A stretch of 64,000 bases of DNA from Undaria pinnatifida. Lineage: Eukaryota > Sar > Phaeophyceae > Laminariales > Alariaceae. Under the pieces are notes generated by a model, which saw only the letters and a program-made list of their open reading frames with translations, ran no database searches and was not told the DNA's origin. Location of the stretch: positions 7,279,074-7,343,073 of the forward strand of contig JABAKD010000014.1 in assembly GCA_012845835.1 (NCBI GenBank). Direction: 5' to 3'. This document shows positions 45,480-57,400 of the stretch, one piece after another; position 1 is the first letter of the stretch; the number at the start of each line of letters is the position of its first letter. The position numbers and the translations under genes are program-made.

Positions 45480-48400
45480 CTGCAAGTGCAATCAACGGGT
45501 AGGGGGGGGAGGGGGGTACGGGAAGAGGGGGGGGGGGGGTACTCATTTCATGCATAGCCGTAGTCATAATTAAGACTGTAGTGGTATGACCCTCCCATCC
45601 CTACACTTTCGGGACGGAGCAGTTCGATTTTCACCGACCAGGGGAGCATCGCGTACGCCAACCGCGAAGCGCCGTGAGGTGTTCGGCGAGTCACATAACG
45701 GGTGAGTTGCATCCTACTAAGAACCACAGTGCTTGTGAGGCGGACTTCCGCACTTTGCGCGCACTTGCTTGCACATCGGACGACTAGTTTTAATGAATGT
45801 ATTTGTTTCCTGGTGTGGCCACTTCACAGAGACAGCAAATGAGGATAAAACACTTGGAATTTGTGCGGGATATTCTCGGTCGTAAAATGATGAATTAAGG
45901 GTTTGGCGGTTGGGAGATGTGACAGCTATTAACAGAAGGTGCTGCAGATCAATAAAAGGTCGTCCCTATGGTTCATGGGCTAAAAAAGTTATAGTATCCC
46001 CCCTCCCCCGTCACGGCGTTACGATTTATAATAGCAGTTGTTCCCTTTTGTTCCCATTTGGCCTGGTAAGCGTTATCGCCTGCCTGAACGAACATTCCGT
46101 TTCCCCTTCGGCCAGAAGGCACCCGGCCGACAGCAAACACCTATAAATAGTACCAGAGATTAGCATGTAAAGCAACCCTCGTGTGAGTGAGTGGCCAGCA
46201 CAGAGCCCGTGGCACCCCTGCATTTGTAGCAGTAGTTGGGCCCTAGGTCCATGCTGCCTAATGTTACTACACTAACTCCACCGCTTTCATTTACTTTCAA
46301 CAAACACGACCCAAAGCTGTACCTGGTAAGAGCGGGCGACTGTTGATACCAGCGAATGCGACTGTCCAAGTTGCAGGGGACGCATGCTACGATAGAGGCA
46401 ATACATTTCGGCAAAATTATTTTTTGAACGACGGGGCAACGCTTTTACAAGTGGAAACCCTTTAGGGGGACAAAATTACTCAAAGTTAGTGTAGGGGGGG
46501 GTTGTGGGGCTCCAAAGGGGTTGACCCCGAATCGTCGAAACATTTTTCAAAAAGTGCATGCCGTTTTGTGCATGCCTAGACCATGGGTTTGTCCATAAGG
46601 TCGCAATATCAGTTTATTCAAAACCAGGTTTTGGGTGGGGTAGGAGTACTTTTATCAAGTGAGGATAGGAATAGTAGCAGCAGGTGGCAGTCCTGGCGCC
46701 AAAGAAACGGACCCACCCCCCTTCCAGATGGCTGAAGCCCTTTACTAGATTACTTGATAAAAATAACCAGGTGATTTCAACAGCGGAGCAATGCGACAAA
46801 TTCACCAACCAACAGACACACAACTTGGCGACAACTATTAATACATTACTACTTTTCATGATACACAATATCCATTTTCTTTCAGCATGGTTGTACATAC
46901 GAGTAATTTACCATACCATAACGATCCGTACGGTGTCTAAGCGCTTGATATTAATTCCAAGCGACAGCTATGCCATTCTAACACACGTCTTCTAACAAGA
47001 AATGCCCACTCCATTAATAAACACGGCTGAAAGCTCTCGCCGTTGAGCAGGGTATCGTACACCAAACTTTTATATCGTTCCGAAAGAAGAGAGTCTTCGT
47101 GTCTTGCTTGCTTGATTTTTTGTTTTACTTGCCCGTGCAATGCACTATATTGCTGTAGAGGGGCAAAGGCGCATCGGTGGGTTCGAAGAAAACGCCTCTA
47201 ACAGGGAAAACACTAGAAAAAACGTGAATAAACTGCTTTGAAAAAAAAAAAAAGCTTTACGGGGCGTATCCTACTTGGAAAACCATACTGGTGTTGTATG
47301 CAGCAGCCACTGAGTTCGTCACCTCCCAACTCCGGCAATTCCATGCCGCTGGACGCCCTCATGCCTCCCGCTTGGAACTCCACCGGCAACAGCTGGCCGT
47401 ACGGGAAAACTCGCTTAATCGCCTCCACGTCCACATCCTCCTGTGGAAAACCGTGCGAGCGAAAAGCCGGGCGCCGCGGTCAGGACAACGAAAGAGAAGT
47501 AAAACCACCTATTACTAATTGATACTCTAAAGAGGTGAAGTAATAACCAGGAGTGTCTGTAACCTGGTGCTGAGGTCGGCACCTACCGGTTTAAAGCTGT
47601 AATCAGCCCTTCCCAGTATCTAGCGGTTATATCCGCAAATGTGTTCACGTCAAATGGCCGTACTCTGCTGCTCTGCTGCATGAAAAGTGTAGAAGTTCCA
47701 TTGAATACGGAGGCGTTTGTGTTTAGAAGACATGGGAGACGGAAAAGTAACCACCGTCGCTCGAGTACCATACCCGACGAATTTGGCACCGATTATATCC
47801 CGGTAAAAAAGTAAGGGTTCCATTGAATACGGAAACGTTTTGTTCAGGGGACAGGGGAGACGAAAAGGTAACCACCGTTGCCCGAGTACCTTACCCGACG
47901 AGTTTGGTACCGGTTATACCGGGCTAATAACCGGTAGCGGTTATTGTAATCAGTTATAACCGGGTTAACCAGGTTAACCGGGCCATAGCAGCTATCGGGT
48001 TATACCGATTATAGACATGATACTTACCGGGTATAGTCTCAAGAGACCGTACTATCGGACAAACGTGGAAGCACAGCTGTTCTCCACGATTCTTGCATGG
48101 AGAACACACACACCGCTGGAAATTGGAATTCGAGGTTCAGCAATGTTAGGGGTCGGGGGTACTGCTGCTACTGCTGCCTCTAATACTCATCACGATGGCA
48201 TTTGTACTACTGCTGCTTTTGTTGAACAAAATCCGCTTTTTAAAAATTTAACCTAGACTATCGTGTTGCTGCACGGCATCCGTATGCTTCTTGCTGTCAA
48301 ATATACGAAACAACACCAAAAAAGGTAAAACAGCACCCACCGCGAAATAAAATACAGATCACGAGCAGGTATAGTTCGCGCACCTCGGGCACCGGAACGG

Positions 48401-51400
48401 CGAGCTGCACCCTTAGCTTCATGTTCGCGTAGCCTCCAGGCACGATGGCGTTCATGGAAGGGAGAGAGTTGAACTCAATGGCGTTACGGCAGGCCCTGAA
48501 CACGGCGAGGTCCCCTTAGCGCAAGATAAAGGTTTCAGCGACGAGGTTTTGCGTGGGAGGGCGGGGGGGGGGGGGGGGGGGGGGGGGGGATGGCAGGGGA
48601 GGGGGCGGGGCGGGGAGATGCAGAGGAAGGAGGGGGCGTAGCAGCTTAATGGGGGGGGGGGGGATGGGATGGGAGAGGGGGGCGGGGAAAGGGGAGAGGG
48701 ATGCGAGCGATGCGCGAATACATTGAGGGCTTGGTTCGGGGCGCCATAAAGTTAACAAATTGGTGTATCCACTTTTACTGCACGGGTATTACTAAGTTAT
48801 TGCCTGGTAAGTATTACTACTAACAGCAGTATCCCCTTTGGGGCCCAACGACACAAATCAAGAAAAACAGAAACTTAGAGGGAGGGACAGGGCGATACGC
48901 GAAACCGCACCCGTGTTAACGCTGTTGCTGCCATTTCTGCCATCATAGCGATACATACCTGACGCAGGCCTTGGTGGCGTCTTGGCCGTGTTGGTCGTTG
49001 CCGAAGCCGACTTCTACGAACAGCACCTTCGACATGCCGCTGCCGCCGCCGCTGCCACCACCACCACCATCATGGCTAGAGCCGGCCTGACGTTACACCA
49101 ATACGGCAGTTGTATGATATCATATGCTACTGCTGCAGCATGATTAGCTCCTTTCGTAGGACTTGAGAGGGCTGCTTGAGGTAGGGGATAGGGGATGTGG
49201 TATACCTCGTCATATGCGGTAGCTCTTACGCAACACAACAGCAACAAGCAGCACGTACTATATACATTCGTAGAGCATTAATAGCACAGAACACGCCCTA
49301 CCACAACACTGACCACATTTGGTGGTGTTTCCAGGTGTTTTTCGTGTTTTGTTCTCCCCCCCCCCTCTGTGCTCCTTTTCCTTCCCTTCCATTTTTCCTT
49401 TATTCGCTCTCTATTTTGTTCTCCTTTCTTTCTTCCTCGAGAAGTCTGCTGTGCAGGGCTGTTTCTGTTTCGCCCTCAGACCCATGCCACTACGTCGTAC
49501 AGCAGTTGTCTTGTAGTTTGTGGCCGCAGAGCTTCCCGGATCATGCTTTCTCTCCCATCTTTCTTGTTTGGTGGAAATGACATATTACGGATTCACATGC
49601 CTGAAAGTCATGGAGGGAAGAAGAGCCATAGCCCCGCCTGTTTGGAGCAGCGCTGACTAGTAAAGGGATTGCAACCCTTAAGTACTGTGGTAGATCCGAG
49701 GTCCCGCCAGATGGACTTCGGATTGTGCTTTTATCATTTTATAAAAATATTTCAAGGACGTCAGCCGTGAGTTCGATTAATTTCGGGTCAATACTTATAT
49801 TTGCAAGCTGCGTTGTTGGTACTTGTAATATACTATGTGGGTGAGTTTTTTCCTAATGGGAGGGGTCATATTCCTTTTTAAAAAAAAACAAACACATACG
49901 ATATATATACATATTTTGTTATTCTCCACTATAATGGTTGGCGTTGGTACATGAAAAAAAAATTAAGGACGTCAGCCGTGAGTTCGACGAATTTCGGGTC
50001 AATACTCATCTTTGCGAGCTGCGTTTTTGGTACTTGTAATATACTATGTGGGTGAGTTTTTTTTTATATTAATATTTATTTTAAAACGGTCCTTATATTT
50101 ATGAATGTACTGGTAAAAACAGCAGAGAAGAGCAAGCGCACCACCAGCGAGGGGCGAGTACCGGCTCTTCGTGTCTTGTCTTTTTCTTTTCTTTTCTTTC
50201 CTTTTTCGTTTTTTTTTCTAATTCGCTCTCTTCCCTTTTCTTTCCTTTCCTTTACCTTCTTTTCTTTTCTTTGTTTCTTTTCTCCAATTGACTTGCGTCT
50301 GTCGTGCGTATGCGTAGTGATACATACTACGTGTAATATATACCGTGGCCGTCTTTCTTGGGTGGCAAGCAGTAACGTCGGTTTCTCCAGGCGTGAGTAA
50401 TGAGACGTATGCACCGGTATGGACCTGGCACATCGTAGATTGACTCCCGATTTCACTTTTATATGTTTCTGGTGGAGACATGAATTGCGTCAGCTGTGAT
50501 ACATGCGAGCACCACCTTGGGTTGTTTGTGTTTTTCCCTGGGGTATTCCTCAGCTCCTGAGTGACTGGAGCCTGTCCTGTGACCACGAACTTGAATATGC
50601 GAGTTAATGTGAGAACAGCAACAACAACAACAACCGGCATGCTCGAACCCGAAATAGAGCAAAGCCACGTGACAAGGCATAAGCAGCAGACGCAGCAACA
50701 ACGCAAAGGACACCGGGATGGAAGGGCCCTCACCATGACTGTCGCCGTCGTTGACATGTATGCTTTGTTTTTTCTCCACTATAATGGTTGGTGTTGGTAT
50801 TTTTACTTTAGGTGGGGAATTTTGAGCTAGATCTAACGTCATAGTCTAGTTATTTTATAAATTTATTACTGTAGTTTCCACTATACTGCTCTATCATATA
50901 GACAATATGGTAGGTGGTTTATTTTGTTTTTTCTCCGCTTTAATATCGGAAGGAGTACGAATATAGAGTATTACTAGTCATGTAACATGATAATATTAAT
51001 GCGGCATTCGAGAATAAAAGTCGGCTACTCCCCCCCCCCCCCAAAAAAAAAAGAAAAAGAAGAAGAAAAAAAACTCTGTGGGACACGAACCCACGGTTCC
51101 AAATTGATACGCTGTCACTCTAACAGTATATAAAAATATTTTCAGGACGTCAGCCGTGCGTTCGACGAATTTCGGGTCAATACTCACTTTTTCAAGCTGC
51201 TTGTTGGTACTTGTGGGTCAAGTTTTTCCTTAATGGGAGGGGTCCTATTCTTTTGTTGAAAAAATGTTTTTCTCCACTATAATGATTGGTGTTGGTATTT
51301 TTACTTTAGGTGGTGAATTTTGAACTAGATCTAACATAATCTATTTTGTAATACTATTTCTGTAGTTACCACTATACTGCTCTATCATATGTACGGTATT

Positions 51401-54400
51401 AATAGATGGTTTGCGGATGTATGGCTTGGTCAGGGTTGTTGGGGAATTGTGGTTAAGTGCGTAGGTAAGTTTTCGCTACCTGGGGGTGGTCTTATTTTGT
51501 TTTTTGCACTGTAATGGCGGGTTTTGGTAGCATAGTAGTGATGCACGAAGTGATGTAATAAATATCATGTAAAAGCCCCACCCTGAAAAAAAAACAAAAA
51601 AACTTCTGTGAGGCTCGAACCCACGTTCCCAAGTTGACACGCTGTCACCCTCACACTTTAACTACAGACACATTTACGCGTCAAGGCAAATTGTGTTTTT
51701 ATAAATATGTAAGAATGTCGGAACAATCTGGAGTTTGGCGGAGCGAACAGGACACATCGGAGAACCGGGTGGCATAGGGGGGGGTGGTTCCAGGGGGAGG
51801 ATTTGCGGGAAAATAGGAGGACCTCAACAGCAACAACGTAGCACAGCAGCAGCACAGCAGCAGCGAGTATCGGACACAACAACCGGTAGAGGAAGGAAGT
51901 AGCGCCCACGCAGCAGCGCAAGCAGCAGGAGTAGCAGTAGGGAGAAGACCGTCGGCAGGAGCACAGGGGTAGAGAGGCGGCACGGGGAGACACCAATCGC
52001 AATCTATCGGAGACGAATTAAGGCTGGGAGAGAGGTGTACGAACACATGTCATCGTCACAGGAACGTGAAGCAGGCTTCCAGGCGAAGATCAGAAAGCTG
52101 CGGAAGGAGCTGGACGAGACGGAGTGCATGAGGAAGGAAGGACTGGAGAGGAGGGAAAAAGCAAGGAGAGCGAAGGGGAGCGTCGACGACGTGCGGGAGA
52201 TACGAAAGCCGGGGACCAGACAGCAGGCTCCCAGAAGGAGGGTAACGGTGGGAACCAACTTCCTGAAGAACTGGGAAAGGAGAGAGACGAGGGTGAAAGT
52301 AGAAGGGCGGAAGAGAGGTGGAAAGCAATATTTGAGGGCGAGGTCGAAAAGGAGGTTGGTAGAAGGATGCGCGCGAGAGAAACGAGTGAGGACAAGACCG
52401 ACGAAATGGACGAACTTGCAAGTAACCCACAACAGCAGGAGCGGCACAAAGAGCCGAGGAGGCAAGATCGGCACGACCAGCCGGAGGAACGGAGAAACAT
52501 GGGCCACCTTCGCGAACGCAAGGGGGTTTCACATGACACGGACGCCGGGGAGGGTAGGGAAAGAACGAGACAAATTTTACTCTCAAAGAATGCCGCTGAA
52601 CGACGGATCGAAAGCCAAGAGGTGGGGAGATGGGAAGCAGGAGGCAGGGGCCCGCAAATAGAACCCACGAGAACGGCTACTGGAGGCAGATGAGACAGGA
52701 ACACGGGGAAGGGTGGGAAGGAAGGGGTGGAGGTCCGATTACAGAACCTACAGCCGAGAGCGGCTATTGGGGAGGTAGGAGGGGAGGACCGGAACAGGGA
52801 GGGTGGATACAAGAGGGGAAAGGGAAACGCTAGCACAGGGATAGGACAGCAGAGAAAGGCTGGTGGTTCAGTGACGAAAAGGGTAGAGGCGCACGGACGG
52901 GGCAACTGGCCGAAGACGGCTACTGGGGGACGACAAGAGGAAGGGTCAATGGGAGGCGAGGATGGGAGGACAAGGAGGCGGCACCGGGTGGGAAAGACGA
53001 GAAAGGTTTGGGGGCGAAGGGTGGAAGTAGGGAGAAAGGGGAGCGGACAGGGGCACAGGGCCCAGCAGTTACTTCAGGGAGCCGGAACCATCATCATGGG
53101 CGCAGTTGATGGACATGGGGATGGTCATGTGGGGGGTAATCAGGGCAGACGGGGGAGTACCGCCATGGGGTTCGGTGAAGGAACGGGCGATGTCTTTGCT
53201 GTGCAGTGGGCGGTTCTTTATGAACCGGAAAGGAGAAGGGGACCTGATGCGTTTTTCCGACCTGGACATGACCATGTATTCGAGGACAGAGAAGTCGGGG
53301 AAGCGCCGGAGTGAGGGGGGGGCAGCCTTGCCAGACAGGGTGGATGCTACTCTGGGTGTGATTCTGTACATGGCGAGGCTCGCGACGGACGTGCACACGA
53401 AGATGGGGCGGGAATCGTTGGGACGGGTGGAGAATCAATGGGGAAACCATTCCACAGCATAAAGGAAGGGGTAAAACATTTTTCCGTGACGAACAGGAGG
53501 GTGGTAGAGTCGGAGTACTTTCAGGATGAGTTCGTGACGCGGTTCAATATGGACCTAGCGGAGTTCGGGGAAGAGGTGCGGACGCAAGCGCCGAGGCTGA
53601 AGCGGAGGGGGAACACGTGGCCGACGGTGGAAGAGGCCGGGCCCCTACCAGTCCCGGAGTTTAAAGCAACGCAGGCGTGGCTGGAAGTGGCGCCGCTATA
53701 CATGAAAAAGGGCGGTGAGTGGAGGGCTGGGGAAGGGAGAAAGGGGGGGGGGAGGGGTACGAAGAGGGCAACCGGCGGGGGGAAGAGGGGCGGGGGGGGG
53801 AAGGGGTGTAGCAGGAAAACGCAAAGGTGAAGAAAGGAAGGAGGGGGGGGGAAGCAGGGAGTGCTACTTCTTCAAGAGCGGCAAGCCTTGCCCGTACATG
53901 GAAAAGTGGGGGGATTGCAAGTTCGAACACGGGGGCGAGAAGGGAGGGAAAGATGAGCGAATGGGGGGGGGGATGGGGTGAGAAGCGGGCAGCCCCGCGG
54001 AGGGAGGGGGGGGAGAAGAAGGGCAAGAAGGACGAATGAAGGTACGGGCCCTGCCAGAGCGCAGGGCCAGCCACGGACGAACGGGGACCGGGGGGCGAAT
54101 GCAAGCACAGAGAGGGCCACCGGGCGGACCAGAAAGGCTGGGAGACCAACATCACCGGGGGGCCGACACCGGGATCGGTCAGACCCATCAATTCAGGTGA
54201 AAAAAATAAGGGGCTCGAACGGGGGGAGGAGGTAGGGGTGGGGAACCAGAGAGGAACAGGAACAGAAGGGGGGAGAATAAGGAAAGGAAAGGGGGAGGCA
54301 ATAAGATATGAAGAGGATAAAGGAACACGGGGGGGGATAGGGCGCGCGAGCGGAAGGGAGGAAGAAGGGTACGGAAAAGGAATCGTACAGGAACAGGAAG

Positions 54401-57400
54401 GAGGAGCTAGTGGTATCGAGGCAGAAAGGCCGCGAGTAAGAAGTACCGAGCTGGGAAAAGGGGGGAACGACGGCGGCCAGGCCGCGAGCTCAAACAAACG
54501 GGGGGTGCGCGGCAAACGGGCCGTGAAAATGGGGGGGGGGGGTGTACGGCAACGAGACCGTTCACGACCCGGCCGGGGGGGAGCGCGGCAACGGGGCCGC
54601 GCAAAGAAATGGGGGGGGGGGTGTGCGGCAACGGGGCCGCACACACTCAGGTCGGGAAGGAACGCGGTGACGGGGCCGCGCAGAGCGACGGCGGCCAGGC
54701 CGCGGGTTTAAACAAATGGGGGGTGCGAGGCAAAGTGGCCACGCAAAGGGTTGGGGGGGGGGGGGTGCGGTAACGGGACCGTACACGACCCGGCCGGGGG
54801 GAAGCGCGGCAATGGGGCCGCGCAAATAAATGGGGTGTGTGTGTGCAGCAACAGGTCCGCACACGACGATCAGGCCGGGAGGGGCCGCGCAAAACGACGG
54901 CGGCCAGGCCGCGGGCTCAAACAAACGGGGGGTGCGAGGCACAGGGGCCGCGCAAAAAGGGGGGGGGGCTGTACGGCAACGAGATCGTACACGACCGGGC
55001 CGGGCGGGAGCGCGGCAATGGGACCGCGCAAAGAAATGGAGGGGCGGTGTGCGGCAACGGGGCAGCACACGATCAGGTCGGGAGGGAACGCGGCATCGGG
55101 GCCGTGCAGAGCGACGGCGGCCAGGCCGCGGGCTCGAACAAACGGGGGGTGCGCGACAAAGGGGTCGCGCAAAAGGGGGGGGGGGGTGTACGGCAACGAG
55201 ACCGTACACGACCCGGCCGGGGGGAAGCGCGGCAACGGGGCCGCGCAAAAAAATGGGGGGGGAGGGCGCGGCAACGGGGTCGCACACGTTCAGGCCGGGG
55301 GGGAACGCGGCAACGCGGCAACGGGGCCGCGAAAAGAAAGGGGGCGGGAGTGGGCGGCGATGGGGCCGTACATGACCAAGGGGGGGGGGAACGCGGCAAC
55401 GGGGCCGCGCGGGGAAAAGGGGGGGGGGGGGGGCGGCAACGCGGCCGTACAAAACCAGGCGGGGGGGGAACGCGGCGACGGGGCCGCGCAAATGAAAAGG
55501 GGGGGAGCGGGCGACAACGGGGCCGCACACGCTCAGAAACGGGGAGCTTTCGGTAACGGGTCCGGAGGAGTGGGGCGTTGAGAAGGAGCTACCCACGGGG
55601 GGGGGAGGACAGAGCGTAGCCACGGGGCTGCGCACGAGTTCAAGGGCGAGGAACGGGAGGCGGTCCTGAGTTGGAGGAGCGCAATGGGGCGCCTGGGGCA
55701 GACAGGGGAAGATGCAGACGAAAAGGATCGACTGCTAGGAGTCGTGGCTAGGTTGGGAGAAGAGATGCTACTAAGGAAAGGAGGGGACGTAGGGAAGGTG
55801 GTGTGGGCGTTAGGTCGAGAGCTGCTCGCACCACATATTGACGTAGAGCGCGTGAAGATTTTTTTTCGGGAAACGACACAAGGTCGACCAGTTCGCACTG
55901 CTGGAACAGATAGCGAGGGTAGGCGTGCCGGTGGATGTGGGCCCAGGAGGTAATCTCGAGCGGGAACTGGCATACGGGAACCATAGCAGCGCCAGGAAAC
56001 ACGTGGCCGACGTGTGGGAGAACGCAGTGGAAGACGTCAAGAAAGGGCGAGCGATCGTGATGCCGGTGAGAGTAGCGCGGAGCGTGCAAGGTTTGCGGAT
56101 AAATCCAGTGGGGGTGGTGGAAGAAAAAGGTAAGATGAGGATAGTCCATGATTCGACGTTCAGCAGCGAACCGGAGCTACCCGGGGGGGTGGGGGGGGGG
56201 GGCGGTTAACGAGACGACGTATTGGGACCAGATTCCAGAATGCCACCTGGCGGGCGTGATGGGCCAAATTATCAAGAGGGTGTTGGGGCTGCGGGACAAT
56301 TTCGGGACAGGTAAAAGGATTCTGATACAGAGGATGGACGTGAAGAGCGTCTTTCGCCAGGTGGGAGTGGATCCAGCAGGGGCAGCAAACTTCGGGTACG
56401 TGCTGGGAGGGTATTTGTTTATCGACTTGCGGTTGCAGTTCGGATGGAGGGGGAGCCCAGGGTGGTGGGGAGTGATCGCCAGCGTGATCCAGCAGGCACA
56501 GGGGCAGACGACAAAGGCATCGGCGACGATCCTAGCCGCCGGCAAGGAGGCCACAGCGCACGTTAAAGTCGCGGGGCATACGGGAGTAGCGGTAGAGCCG
56601 CTGCCGCGGGGCTGCATGGTCGAGGAGGTGGAAGGGGAAGGGGAGGAGGACCCCGCGTGGGTAGTTTCTCCATGGATGATGCCGTTTCGGTGAAAGTGCA
56701 GTGGGAAGCAGGCGAGGGGGGGTGCCTAGTGCTGTCGCAGGCACTGGCGTCGAATCACCACCAGGCGATGGGAGAAAGGGCAGTGGGAGAGGGGCCTCTG
56801 CTGTCACATAAGAAGGTGACGGATTGGGCCCCCCGGCAGGAGGTACTGGGTTTTGACTTAGACACGGAGAGAATGACGATATCCTTACCGGGAAGGAAGA
56901 TCAATGAGCTACGGGAGATGCTCCAGGAGTGGCCCGAGGAGAGGAGCAAGGCAACTGTACGGGAGGTCCTCGTGCTGGCAGGCAAACTGCACCACGTGGC
57001 GTACGTGATCAGACCAGGGCGGTATTTCGTGCGGCGGCTTCTGCAGCTGAGCAAGCTGCATATGAGTGGGCAGGAGAAAAGGGGGGGGGGGGGGGCCTGG
57101 GGAAAGGACAGGAAGAAGGCAGAGGAAGGGAGGGTGTTATATCTGACGGAAGAGTTCATGGCGGACGTGGAGTGGTGGAGATGGTGCATGACGGAGGGCT
57201 TGGCCGCACAAGCTAAGGAGTTGGCGGCACTGTTCTTCCGATTCGTGAAACAGCCCCATAAAAGGACCTGGTTTTCCGACGCATCATTCGAGGCAGTAGC
57301 GGGGCTATGCCTGGAGACGGGGGTGTATTGGAGGTACAACCTGACCGAAGAGAGAGCGAGAACGGTCAGGAGCGGGAGAAGGGACCACGTGAACAGGCTG

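Noticed and set aside
51606-51655. Possible tRNA gene
   Set aside because: Only a T arm/B box and a vague anticodon region; no acceptor stem or A box with proper spacing.
52090-52905. Minus-strand Pro/Ser-rich ORFs in the retrotransposon, up to 327 codons elsewhere (53661-54644)
   Set aside because: Opposite to Gag-like coding sequence and G-rich DNA; composition artefacts.
54562-55635. Proline-rich minus-strand ORF (357 codons) and three overlapping plus-strand Gly-rich ORFs
   Set aside because: All lie over the tandem GC-rich hairpin array and are repetitive in every frame.
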